DNA of 64,000 nt from assembly GCA_963709485.1 (NCBI GenBank), contig CAVPWE010000001.1:310001-374000 (forward strand), in the 5' to 3' direction. The DNA comes from JAXDBM01 sp963709485. Lineage in GTDB: Bacteria > Desulfobacterota > Syntrophia > Syntrophales > Fen-1087. The first letter of the stretch is position 1. The number at the start of each line of letters is the position of its first letter. Positions 35,338 through 43,354 of the stretch are shown here, piece by piece. The position numbers and the translations under genes are program-made. The notes below the pieces were generated by a model. It made no database searches, was not told where the DNA came from, and was given only the letters and a program-made list of their open reading frames with translations.

Positions 35338-35653
35338 GGTCTTTTGATCCCCTTTTCCTTGTTTCCCCTTCTTTTGAGTCTACAATAATCCCGAAAGCGG
35401 TTTGATACAATCGGATGAACCCTGATTATGGGATGGGAAAAGGGAGACAAAAGGGGTCAGCCGATCGGACATCCGGGATCGGTGTTTGTCCGATGGGCGG
35501 GGGAAGGGAAGCTGAGGCCAAGCCGTCCTGTTGCTGTAGGAGGCAGATTTACCTTTCGGATATTGATGGCGGGGAGTGCGGAAAAAGGCTTTTCCGCAGG
35601 CGAGGCGATCAGACAGGAACCCGTATATTCACGGGCTCCTGTCTGTCCGGGGG
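35338..35653. other. Intergenic region of about 315 bases with two hairpins
   Basis: It contains the microprotein promoter and two inverted repeats. One is at 35611-35644 (AGACAGGA..CCCGT / ACGGG..TCCTGTCT), directly after the LEA-like stop. The other is GCGGAAAA/TTTTCCGC at 35578-35597. Neither has a proper U-tract, but together they probably end the LEA-like transcript. Plus-strand open frames here are not supported by RBS or composition. Confidence 0.45.
35382..35410 (-). promoter_or_regulatory. Candidate sigma-70 promoter of the microprotein operon
   Basis: On the minus strand TTGTAT (35410-35405), a 17-base spacer and TATTGT (35387-35382) lie about 45 bases before the first small ORF. 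Each box has two mismatches to consensus. Confidence 0.4.
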
Positions 35654-36109
35654 TTAACTTTTCTTGGTGTCCTTGTCGGACATGCCCATACGCTCGCGTG
35701 CCGAGTCCACAGCCTTCCCGGCCTCGCCCTTGACCTCATCCAGCTTGACTTTGGCCTGGTCGGCCATCTCGCCGAGCTTGGCACTTGCCTGACCGAACTT
35801 CTCCTGGGCCAATCCGGCCACTTCCTTGGCCTTTGCCTCCGCCTGCCCGGCCATCTCTTTGGCTTTCACCTCGGCCTGTGCAGCCATCTCCTTGGCCTTC
35901 ACTTCGGCCTGCGCGGCCAGTTCCCTGGCCTTTGCCTCGGCCTGTGCGGCCAGAGTCTTGGCTTTTTCGGTCAGTCCCTCCAGGGCGTCGGGAATGTTGT
36001 CATGGTCCTTGTCCAGTGTATCGCGGGCCTCCTTGATCTTGGCCTCGGCCTTCTCCTTCAGGTCTTCAGCCACGTCCTTTACCTGATCGACGATTTTCTT
36101 AAAGTCCAT
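35654..36109 (-). CDS. LEA-like amphipathic 11-mer repeat protein
   Basis: A 151-aa, Ala/Lys/Glu-rich, almost entirely helical protein without a signal peptide. From about residue 49 it has at least five consecutive 11-residue units of the type AK-E-AAQAEVK (for example AKEMAAQAEVK, AKEMAGQAEAK). This periodicity is shared with group 3 LEA proteins and apolipoprotein-like helices. A DKDHDNIPDA segment near residue 33 resembles a Ca-loop. GGAGG precedes the ATG. Likely a desiccation, membrane-surface or stress protectant; the family call is by composition and repeat only. Confidence 0.65.
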   Translation of the reverse strand: MDFKKIVDQVKDVAEDLKEKAEAKIKEARDTLDKDHDNIPDALEGLTEKAKTLAAQAEAKARELAAQAEVKAKEMAAQAEVKAKEMAGQAEAKAKEVAGLAQEKFGQASAKLGEMADQAKVKLDEVKGEAGKAVDSARERMGMSDKDTKKS

Positions 36110-36258
36110 GGGTTCCTCCTTCGACGCGATTCTGTGTTGTTATAGGGGTGTAAATATAGGCAAGTCGCACCACGATGTCAATCAATATTGATTCCGCGTT
36201 GCCGGCGCCCGGGTCGGATGTCAGCGGTGGATATCCGGCACGCCTGGCCTTTGAAAGA

Positions 36259-37407
36259 TTAGTGCCTCAGGGATCGCACAACAGGGCGGTAGAGAAAGAG
36301 GTTTTTCCGAATGAAGCTCGAATTCTTTTCCGGATCTTCGAAGGAATTGCAGACGTATGTTGCCACGAGATTTCCGTCATGAGCAAATTCGATGTGCTCT
36401 TTGCCGGCGTAGCAAAAGTTGTCTTTATCGTAGAGAGGGCTCTTCGGATCGACTTCCGGGATCGATTCGATCAAGTCCCTCGGTCCGGTCCAGGGCCCTT
36501 CGGGACGGTCCGCGGTCTGATACAGAAGGCGGTCGCCGTTGTTTCTCGTGGACAGGTACACGGCGACCCATTTTCGGTTGTCGGCATGGTAGCGGACGCT
36601 GAGTTCGGAGACGCCGGCGTCCAGGACGATCTTTACCGTCGCCGGATTCAGCGCTTTTTCCCATTTGCCTTCCCGGTTGAGGTACTCGATGGCGCTCGCC
36701 GGGTCATCCAGCCGGCTGACGGGAATGCGGGCCAGGATGTTTCCGAAAACACTCAACGGGCCATCCGTGAAAGCCAAGCAGGGATAGGTGTAGACGAAAT
36801 TCCCATAAACGACGGCAGTCGTCGCGAAGGCCACGATGCCCTTGGGGATGGCAGGCGTCAGATCCAGATAATCGACCGTCCATTCGTCCGGATGGGCTGC
36901 CTCGATGTTTTTTATCCTGGCGATTATGTGCCCCGCGATCTCGAATTTGAAGGGGCCCTGGATGTCCGGATTTGCCTTGACGGAGATGAGGGGAACATAC
37001 AGCGTGCGGTCGACGATAAAGGGATCCTGCGGCCAGAGCCAGTCCTTGTCGCCGAAGGACGAGACGAATTCCCCGTCCCTTTTTTTCAGGAAATATCGAA
37101 TTTGAAATCCGGCATCGGCGGTGCAGGTTGAGATGGCCAGCGTGGTTCCCAGGATCACTTTCATGCCCAACCGGTCCTTCCGTGCGGCTTCACCGGAAAC
37201 AAAGGTATCTCCGAAGAGCCACAGGACACGCCGGTCGTCCAGCCGGATGGAGTAGGCGCCGTCCCCGCCGTACCATCCGTCCCTGTCGGGAAAACTGGGA
37301 AGACACATAGCGGCAGACAGGGCTTGAGGGGCATGGGTCCGCTGCAGTGCCGGCGAACAGGAAAAAAGCAGGATGCAGCACAGCAGCAGAAAAATCCGGG
37401 CTGCCAT
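36259..37407 (-). CDS. DUF4185-like lipoprotein
   Basis: A 382-aa protein. The signal MAARIFLLLCCILLFSC gives a lipobox LFSC with Cys17. The mature region has repeated beta-propeller-like segments (DRRVLWLFGDTFVS, KWVAVYLSTRNNGDRLLY, GPWTGPRDLIES) typical of DUF4185, a family related to sugar-binding or hydrolytic five-bladed propellers. The long upstream open frame is rejected because the lipoprotein signal sets the start. It lies 110 bases after the Hint/Tim44-like gene and may share its transcript, which would give that membrane protein a lipoprotein neighbour. Confidence 0.68.
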   Translation of the reverse strand: MAARIFLLLCCILLFSCSPALQRTHAPQALSAAMCLPSFPDRDGWYGGDGAYSIRLDDRRVLWLFGDTFVSGEAARKDRLGMKVILGTTLAISTCTADAGFQIRYFLKKRDGEFVSSFGDKDWLWPQDPFIVDRTLYVPLISVKANPDIQGPFKFEIAGHIIARIKNIEAAHPDEWTVDYLDLTPAIPKGIVAFATTAVVYGNFVYTYPCLAFTDGPLSVFGNILARIPVSRLDDPASAIEYLNREGKWEKALNPATVKIVLDAGVSELSVRYHADNRKWVAVYLSTRNNGDRLLYQTADRPEGPWTGPRDLIESIPEVDPKSPLYDKDNFCYAGKEHIEFAHDGNLVATYVCNSFEDPEKNSSFIRKNLFLYRPVVRSLRH

Positions 37408-37516
37408 GCATGCGTTATCACGCGGCGGGACGGGCGATCCCATGGACGCTGCCCGATGGAACCGGCTGGAACCGGCCGCCGGGAGGCGGGTGGTCACGGC
37501 AGCGGACCTGCAAGTG

Positions 37517-40159
37517 TCAGACGGCCCGCTTCTCATGGTAGTACCATTGCATCTGATCGGCGCTGCTGTCTTCATCCACATTCTCCTCGGTCATCAGCTT
37601 TGCTCCGCGGGCGGGCGGCAGCGTTTCCTTGAGTTTCCATGTCTTGTCCTGGCGGCCGAAGGTCCAGTATTCCTCAAAGGGGGTCACATACGGCTGCTCC
37701 TTCAGGACCATTTGGACCTTGCGTTCGATTTTCTGGGCGTGGGCGCTGATGCGAACGGTGAATTCGTCCTTCGCCGGGTTCGTGTAGTTCCGGACCAGGA
37801 TCAGCTCCGCCTTGCGCACGCTGATGTTGCGGTACTCCACGGTCCTGCCCTCCATCCGCCACTGCGCGAGCTGTTGGCGGAGGTTTTCGGCGATATTCGG
37901 GAACAGGTCGGCCGGCAGCAGCGCAGCCGGGTCGCCGGATTCCCGGGCCAGGTAAACGCTCAGGAACACCTGCCGGGCCCGCTTGAGCATCAGGTTGCGG
38001 TCCCAGATCCGGTCCGTCTTGACAAGGAAGTTGAGCAGACGGTCGATGCGCGTCGCCTTCTCTTCGGTATCCTTCTCAAGCCAGGGTCCGGCTGTTCCCT
38101 CTTCTGCGGCGGTCTCCTCGTAGATTCCCTTCACCGTCTCGTCGGTCAGCATCTCGGCGAAGTTCTCATCCTTGAGGATGTCGGACTCGCCGGCTTGCTC
38201 GATCTCGCGGAGCAGCCACCGGTCCCCGGAGCGCTGAAAGGTCCAGAATTCCTGGAACCGGGCCGGGCCGCTGTCGCCCCGCAGAAACCGGGACGTGCGG
38301 TCATCGAGATAGTAGTCACGGGCGGAAGCGGTGATTAGCGCGGTGAATTCCCGCTGGTCGGGTTTTTCGGTGTAGCGGACGTTGACCAGGTCGATCTGCT
38401 CCACCCGGAGGCTGTCGATCCGGTTGATCTCGTGATTCCGGACCAGCGCCTGCAGTTGTGCCGAATGCAGGCGGAACAGGTCGTCCATGAGGAGCGGCTC
38501 CATGGGCCCGTATTCGCGCTTCTGCCAGCACTCCTGCAGCTTGACAAAGGTCGATTCGACGAGGCTGTGCAGCGATCCGGCGGATACGGAGGCATCCTGC
38601 CGGCTCAGGAATGCCAGCAGTTTCGCCGTTTTTCGGGCCTTTTTGTCGATCGTTTTCCGGCCGTAGAGATAGTCCAGATTCTCGCTCTTGCCGGATTTTG
38701 CGCCTTTCACATGCATCCAGATCGCCACGGCGATCATCAGGATGAAGAAAGAAAAAAAGAAGGTAATGGCGATGATGCAACCGGTGCCGCACTCGCCGGA
38801 GCTCGAGCCGGAGCTCGATCTTGAACCGCCGGAGCTGGAGCGACTGGAACTTCCCCCCTTGTTGTGCACCAGGAAGTCCGCCGCGAGGAAGGTGTGCGGC
38901 CGGCCCACGCTGATATTGTAGACCGGCTCTTTCCCCGCGCCCGTCGACGTTTCGAGGACAGCGGCCGGTCTCACAGCGTTGCCGCTCCAGATCAGCACGG
39001 CGTCACCGGGCTGAAGCATGCCCGCCTCCAGAAACGTCCCGTCGGTCAGCCCGACGGGGTGGTCGGCGGTTGCGCGGAGTTCGCCCCGGTCCGTTTTTAC
39101 CCGGACAACGCGGGCGAGGGTTGTGAACAGTTTCTCCACGCCGCTGTCGATGCTGCGCCCCTCCGAATCCACGGTCCGGATCCGGTCCTGGATGGAAAGG
39201 CGCTCGACGGGCGCGGTTCCCGAGGGCGTGCGGATCATCGTCCCGGCGGGGAAGCACCCCCCGCCCCCGCCCTTGTTGTGGACCGCAAGGCCGCCGGCAA
39301 AGAATGTGTTGGGGTGATCGGTCTGCAGGTTGAAGACACGGACCCGCTCGCGGACCCGCTCGAGCGAGGCGATGCGCTGCTCCGACAGGGACTGTCCGTC
39401 CCAGGCAAAGATGACGTCTCCGATTGCGAGGGCGTCAAGCGTCTTGAACGTGCCCCGCCCGACGTAGAAGGGGTGCTCGGGCGTGACCCGGAGCGCGATC
39501 CGGTCGGTCTTGAGGACGATGTACTCTTGCACGCTGTGGCGAAGGACGTTTATCACCTTTGCGTGTACGATGTCGCCCTCCGGCGCGTAGGCGAGCAGTT
39601 CCTCCCCGGCCCGAACCGCGCTGATCCGCTTCACCGTCCCGTCGGATTTCAGGATCTCGCTTTCCGGGAGGAAGCACCCCTTGTTGTGGACGACGACGCC
39701 GGCCGGCAGGAAGGTTCCTCCGGGCATGACCAGCAGATTGTATGCAGGCTCGCGGGGCGGGGTCTGTCGCACGGAGGCGACGGGGACAGCGCTGAGGTTC
39801 CCGCCGCGGACCCGGTAAACATTTTCCCCGGCCCTGAGCAGGCGGGCGAAGCGGAATTCTCCCGGTCCGACCATGACCGGGTGTTCCGGGGTGAACCGGA
39901 CGGTTTCGCCGCCCGCGATGATCTCCACGTATCGATCTGCCCGGACTTCGCTGACCGCCCGGACCGTTCCCACTTTGAGCGTCCCCGCCGAAATGCTCCA
40001 GACCGGGTCGCCGGCCCGCAATTTCTCGATCGCAACAGGACCCGCGGGCGTCAGGATGGAAGTGCCCTTTGCGAGGCAGCCACCGCCTCCCCGCGCCAGG
40101 GCAAGGGACGCGGCTAAAAGGACGGCCAGCATCGCTGCCGGGACGGCCCATCGTTTCAT
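37517..40159 (-). CDS. Triple intein-like (Hint) membrane protein with two Tim44-like domains
   Basis: An 880-aa protein. A signal peptide (1-22) and GGGG linker are followed by three Hint domains at 28-159, 162-295 and 302-433. Each starts with Cys, has the block B T-x-x-H (TPEHP, TPEHP, TADHP) and ends in VHN, the C-terminal motif of inteins. After each HN comes Lys-Gly rather than Cys/Ser/Thr, so cleavage (BIL-type) is more likely than splicing. A Ser/Gly linker leads to one TM helix (461-483), then two Tim44-like domains (about 525-655 and 725-846; both end in FxE[FY]WTF). The signal and basic residues after the TM place the Hint part outside. ATG 40159 is preferred to TTG 40177. Confidence 0.82.
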   Translation of the reverse strand: MKRWAVPAAMLAVLLAASLALARGGGGCLAKGTSILTPAGPVAIEKLRAGDPVWSISAGTLKVGTVRAVSEVRADRYVEIIAGGETVRFTPEHPVMVGPGEFRFARLLRAGENVYRVRGGNLSAVPVASVRQTPPREPAYNLLVMPGGTFLPAGVVVHNKGCFLPESEILKSDGTVKRISAVRAGEELLAYAPEGDIVHAKVINVLRHSVQEYIVLKTDRIALRVTPEHPFYVGRGTFKTLDALAIGDVIFAWDGQSLSEQRIASLERVRERVRVFNLQTDHPNTFFAGGLAVHNKGGGGGCFPAGTMIRTPSGTAPVERLSIQDRIRTVDSEGRSIDSGVEKLFTTLARVVRVKTDRGELRATADHPVGLTDGTFLEAGMLQPGDAVLIWSGNAVRPAAVLETSTGAGKEPVYNISVGRPHTFLAADFLVHNKGGSSSRSSSGGSRSSSGSSSGECGTGCIIAITFFFSFFILMIAVAIWMHVKGAKSGKSENLDYLYGRKTIDKKARKTAKLLAFLSRQDASVSAGSLHSLVESTFVKLQECWQKREYGPMEPLLMDDLFRLHSAQLQALVRNHEINRIDSLRVEQIDLVNVRYTEKPDQREFTALITASARDYYLDDRTSRFLRGDSGPARFQEFWTFQRSGDRWLLREIEQAGESDILKDENFAEMLTDETVKGIYEETAAEEGTAGPWLEKDTEEKATRIDRLLNFLVKTDRIWDRNLMLKRARQVFLSVYLARESGDPAALLPADLFPNIAENLRQQLAQWRMEGRTVEYRNISVRKAELILVRNYTNPAKDEFTVRISAHAQKIERKVQMVLKEQPYVTPFEEYWTFGRQDKTWKLKETLPPARGAKLMTEENVDEDSSADQMQWYYHEKRAV

Positions 40160-40233
40160 AGGCTTTTCACCCTTCAAGGCATTTGGAACAGCGCTGCCGC
40201 GGAACGGCCCGCTTCACTCGCTTCGAACGTTTT

Positions 40234-40503
40234 TCAATGGAGCGCGGAGAGAATGCCTCCCAGTACCGCGGCGGCGATCACGATGCTGATGCCGACGATG
40301 CAGGCGCCCACCACTCTTCCATAGTACTCCGCCACAGCGCCGTTTCCCCGGACGATTTCCTTCTCCTCATCGATGTTCGGGGTCAGCCGGTCCATCATCC
40401 TGGGCACGACGGCGGAAGCGAGCAGCACCAGCACCGTGCCGACCATGCCGCCAACCAGTGAAAAGATCATGGACCACCCGATGTTGCTTATCGTTTCGAT
40501 CAT
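40234..40503 (-). CDS. DUF350-like small membrane protein
   Basis: An 89-aa protein with two hydrophobic helices (about 13-35 and 63-85). Between them is PNIDEEKEIVRGNGAVAEYYG, resembling the eEI..GN.AvA signature of DUF350 (YjfL-like) proteins. AAAGGGGG lies before ATG 40503. It sits between LemA and the triple-Hint gene, with 60 and 74 bases on either side, so the three are probably one transcript. DUF350 proteins have no firmly known role. Confidence 0.65.
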   Translation of the reverse strand: MIETISNIGWSMIFSLVGGMVGTVLVLLASAVVPRMMDRLTPNIDEEKEIVRGNGAVAEYYGRVVGACIVGISIVIAAAVLGGILSALH

Positions 40504-40563
40504 AGGAACCCCCTTTTCCTGCCCGGCGGATAGAAGCGCCGTCGCCATCTGCGCATGGCCGGT

Positions 40564-41121
40564 TTAAAATTTCACCTGCGGAACCTCGCGATCTCCGGCC
40601 GCCTCCATCTGGAAGAAGGGTTCGGCCTGGAAATTGAACATGCCGGCGATGATGTTCCCGGGAAACATCTCCACCTTGTTCTTGTACCGCATGGCCGCAT
40701 CGTTGTAGTACTGGCGTGCAAATCCGATCTTGTTCTCCGTGGATGCCAGTTCGTCCTGCAGGGCGATGAAGTTCTCGTTGGCCTTCAGGTTCGGGTAGGC
40801 CTCGGCCAGGGCGAAAAGTGCCCGCAGGGACCGGGTCAGCGCATTTTCCGCGTTGGCACGCTCCTCAACGCCGCCGCGTGACGATGCCGCCTCCTGTCGC
40901 GCCTTGATGACGGTGTCCAGCGTCTGTCGTTCGTGGGCGGCGTAGCCCTTGACGGCCTCGATGACGTTCGGGATCAGGTCGTGGCGCCGCTTGAGCTGTA
41001 CGTCGATGGAGCTCCAGGCGTTTTTCACCGCATTGCGGGCGCCGACGAGGCCGTTGTAGAGAGCGACAGCAAAGACAGCAAACACAATGGCAAGACCCAA
41101 TAAAATAAGAGCTGAAACCAT
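40564..41121 (-). CDS. lemA: LemA family protein
   Basis: A 185-aa protein. An N-terminal TM helix (3-24) is followed by NAWSSIDVQLKRRHDLIPNV and a long helical bundle, the hallmark of LemA. ATG 41121 has GGAGGAGG upstream; an upstream 30-residue extension is unlikely. LemA proteins are membrane-anchored with a helical domain and often neighbour TPM or Hint-like proteins, but their function is unresolved. This is the first gene of the operon driven by the strong promoter at 41236-41264. Confidence 0.92.
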   Translation of the reverse strand: MVSALILLGLAIVFAVFAVALYNGLVGARNAVKNAWSSIDVQLKRRHDLIPNVIEAVKGYAAHERQTLDTVIKARQEAASSRGGVEERANAENALTRSLRALFALAEAYPNLKANENFIALQDELASTENKIGFARQYYNDAAMRYKNKVEMFPGNIIAGMFNFQAEPFFQMEAAGDREVPQVKF

Positions 41122-41209
41122 TTTTCCTCCTCCTGCACGAATCGGGCTGTGGTCGGCTTGTACAAATCCGGGATTGCGTTTGGACGCACGGTAAACCGCC
41201 GCATGCGGC

Positions 41210-41230
41210 AAAAACGCGCTCTTCAGCGCG
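41210..41230 (-). other. Hairpin with U-tract at the 5' end of the lemA transcript
   Basis: On the minus strand CGCGCT-GAAG-AGCGCG (41230-41215) is followed by five T residues (41214-41210). The promoter just upstream would start transcription close to position 41229, so this is either a protective 5' hairpin or a very early terminator/attenuator. A second palindrome, GCCGCATGCGGC, follows at once. Confidence 0.5.
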
Positions 41231-41235
41231 ATTCG

Positions 41236-41264
41236 AGTATAGGGGGAGGGGGGGTGTTTGTCAA
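41236..41264 (-). promoter_or_regulatory. Strong sigma-70 promoter of the lemA-DUF350-Hint operon
   Basis: On the minus strand TTGACA (41264-41259), a 17-base spacer and TATACT (41241-41236) match consensus at 11 of 12 positions. The spacer is unusually C-rich. The lemA ATG is about 115 bases downstream. Confidence 0.78.
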
Positions 41265-41298
41265 GCCGGGAGTGGCTGCCGGCGGAGCGATGGCATTC

Positions 41299-41484
41299 CT
41301 ATGGCTTCCGGGACAGGCAGTCGGCTTTCCAGAGGCAGTCGTTTTCGCATTCCCTTTTGGTGCGGTAACAGGGCGAGTAGCCTTCCCTCACCTGAATGTC
41401 CCGAATGATTTCCTGCTTCGAGCGGCCGACCCGAATATCGACGCCCCAGCTCTTTGCAATCTGTCGAACCTCCTGCATCTTCAT
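41299..41484 (-). CDS. Small SAP/Rho-N-like protein with Cys-rich tail (61 aa)
   Basis: ATG 41484 follows AAGGAGTACATC. Residues 1-32 (MKMQEVRQIAKSWGVDI, then KQEIIRDIQ) resemble the short helix-turn-helix of SAP or Rho N-terminal domains that bind nucleic acids. The tail carries four Cys residues (CYRTKRECENDCLWKADC), suggesting a metal site. Such small proteins are frequent in Deltaproteobacteria but uncharacterised. It lies 48 bases after the anti-sigma gene and could belong to the ECF operon. Confidence 0.65.
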   Translation of the reverse strand: MKMQEVRQIAKSWGVDIRVGRSKQEIIRDIQVREGYSPCYRTKRECENDCLWKADCLSRKP

Positions 41485-41531
41485 GATGTACTCCTTGCTT
41501 CTTCTGTGCGGTTGCGCCGGCTTCGCTTCGA

Positions 41532-42617
41532 TCAGGGGCTGCCGATGATGTTGATGCGGACGGTCGCCTTTCCGTCCTGTCCGGCCGGCCGGCTCTTTTC
41601 CGCATCGACCCTGCCGATTCCTTCGAGCCGCTCCAGGAACGCAGGCACGTGACGTGCGGCGATTTCAACTTTCAGGTATCCCCGATCCCCCCGGTGCCGG
41701 CTTTCGACGATCCGGGCGCTGAACCGGTCGAGATTCGCTTCGATATCCCGGGCGGCCGCGGACGCATTGCCAACCCGGAGCGTCAGATCAAGGTACGTCT
41801 CGACAGCGGATCGCAGCGGCGCCGGCGGGGATGCCGCTTTCGCGGCTTCTCCGGCCGCGGTTCCGGTGCCGGCTTTCATTCTCGATAATTTCTGCTCGGG
41901 CGGGATCTCCGCAGACTCGCGGATTGTCTCCAGACGGTCCGCCTTGTCCCGCGAAATGCCCGGCATCTCCTGCCGGGCCTGCCGCAAAGCCCCCATTTCC
42001 GCCTCGTCATCGCGCCGCGCGGGTAAAGGGGCCGGGGGACGGTCTTTTCGAAGCGGCGATGAAAATTCTGAGGGCCCCTCCTCTTTCCCGCCTTTCGCGA
42101 CGGGGGGTGCGGGGGATCGCTCCCGGATCTGTTCGAGTGGCCGCGGGGAAGACGCTTGTCCGGCCGGGGCGGCGCCGGAAGCGTTCGCAGGCGTCTTCAC
42201 CGTTTCATCCGTGGTTCCGACCTTTTCGGATCCGGTGATGGGTGCCGGCAGCGGCGCTGCCTTTCGCATCTCCGGCTCACCCTTCTGGTAAACGTAAATG
42301 GCCGAAACGGCGATGAAAATCATAGCCGCGGCCTGAATGGGCACCTTGACGTGCACCGGGTGGAAGAGCCACTGCAGGATTCCCCGTTTTCGTCCCGACT
42401 CTTCCCGGACCCGGGCCATGATTTTCTGTTCGAAGAAAGGCGGCGGTTCCACCGCTTCGAGGTCCCGCAGGAAGCCCGCGGTCCTTTGCAGTTCTGCGAG
42501 TGCTCTGCCGCAACGGGGACAGGCGGCAACGTGTGCCTCGATCCGGTTTTTCTCTTCCGGCGGGAGCAGTCCGTCCAGATAGGCGGGAAGCAGGCTTTCG
42601 ATCTCGCTGCAGTTCAT
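41532..42617 (-). CDS. Zinc-finger anti-sigma factor with membrane anchor and C-terminal DUF2275/DUF4349-like domain
   Basis: A 361-aa protein. The N-terminal zf-HC2 motif H-x3-C-x2-C (HVAACPRC) is the ZAS anti-sigma signature. One TM helix lies at about 93-111. A long Pro/Arg/Ala-rich linker leads to a conserved C-terminal domain (about 270-361; ETYLDLTLRVGNASAAARDIEANL). The start overlaps the sigma gene stop as ATGA. It should bind and hold the ECF factor at the membrane until an envelope signal releases it, probably by redox or proteolysis. Confidence 0.82.
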   Translation of the reverse strand: MNCSEIESLLPAYLDGLLPPEEKNRIEAHVAACPRCGRALAELQRTAGFLRDLEAVEPPPFFEQKIMARVREESGRKRGILQWLFHPVHVKVPIQAAAMIFIAVSAIYVYQKGEPEMRKAAPLPAPITGSEKVGTTDETVKTPANASGAAPAGQASSPRPLEQIRERSPAPPVAKGGKEEGPSEFSSPLRKDRPPAPLPARRDDEAEMGALRQARQEMPGISRDKADRLETIRESAEIPPEQKLSRMKAGTGTAAGEAAKAASPPAPLRSAVETYLDLTLRVGNASAAARDIEANLDRFSARIVESRHRGDRGYLKVEIAARHVPAFLERLEGIGRVDAEKSRPAGQDGKATVRINIIGSP

Positions 42618-43246
42618 TTCAAATCACCGAATAACGGGCGCAGGCAGTCTTTCAAAGCGCTTCTGGCCCGGAACAGCCGCGACTTGACGGTACCGTCGGA
42701 CATCTTCAGCATCGCCCCGATTTCTTCGTAGGAAAACCCCTGGATGTCCCGGAGAACGATGATCTCCCGCTGGTCGCCGTCGAGCCGGCCGATGCACGCC
42801 TGAACCCTGGCCTCAAGCTCCCGCTTCTCCAGACGGTCCGCGGGCGAGGCCCCTTGAGAACAGAGCCCGTCCCCGAACTTTCCGTCTGCGGAATGGGCCG
42901 GTTCGTCAAGGACTGCCCCTTCCCGTCGGGAACGGGCGGCCCGCTGTGCGAGACGATTTCTTGCGTGGTTCAGGACGATGCCGGTCAGCCAGGTGGAGAA
43001 CCGGGCATCCCCCCGGAATTTTCCGATCGCCCGCCATGCAGAGAGGAAGGACTCCTGGACCACATCGCAGGCATCGTCGTAGTCGCCGGTCATCCGGTAG
43101 GCGATATTGAGCATCCGCTTCTGGTGCTTGCGGACCAGGGACGCGAACGCCTCCGTGTCTCCCCGCCGGCAGCGCGCGACGGAACCGGTATCGTCGTCTT
43201 CGACGGACCGGTCCCGCGCATTCCCTGGATCAGGCATGTCCGGCAA
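42614..43246 (-). CDS. ECF (RpoE-like) RNA polymerase sigma factor
   Basis: A 210-aa protein. Region 2 is clear (HQKRMLNIAYRMTGDYDDACDVVQESFLSAW) and region 4 reads EIIVLRDIQGFSYEEIGAML with DGTVKSRLFRARSAL as recognition helix. The region 2-4 linker is longer than average. TTG 43246 is chosen because GGAGGAG lies five to six bases upstream; ATG 43237 has that SD too far away. It is coupled to the anti-sigma gene. A target promoter is suggested at 44259-44287, and GGAATG-type sequence upstream hints at autoregulation. Confidence 0.86.
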   Translation of the reverse strand: MPDMPDPGNARDRSVEDDDTGSVARCRRGDTEAFASLVRKHQKRMLNIAYRMTGDYDDACDVVQESFLSAWRAIGKFRGDARFSTWLTGIVLNHARNRLAQRAARSRREGAVLDEPAHSADGKFGDGLCSQGASPADRLEKRELEARVQACIGRLDGDQREIIVLRDIQGFSYEEIGAMLKMSDGTVKSRLFRARSALKDCLRPLFGDLK

Positions 43247-43354
43247 GGTTTCTCCTCCTGTCGTTACGGACCGAGCGGGAACATTCCACCGCATCGAGGC
43301 ATGCCGCCAGGCTACCATGTTGCGCCGCTCCGCGCAACGGCCATCAACCGATCG

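Noticed and set aside
35048..35410. Minus-strand frame of 120 codons covering both microproteins
   Set aside because: It lacks an RBS and is extremely rich in Arg/Glu/Gly/His, while two separate ORFs in other frames have strong RBS and share a conserved core.
35415..35733. Two overlapping plus-strand frames of 80 and 101 codons
   Set aside because: No RBS, no motif, and they cross two intergenic hairpins.
35654..36109. CRISPR or DNA satellite because of the repetitive sequence
   Set aside because: The 33-base periodicity reflects 11-residue protein repeats with variable codons, not spacer-repeat structure.
37517..40159. Self-splicing inteins interrupting a host protein
   Set aside because: The residue after each HN is Lys and the flanking peptides are short Gly/Ser linkers, so there is no obvious extein to rebuild. 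Intein-like cleavage domains fit better.
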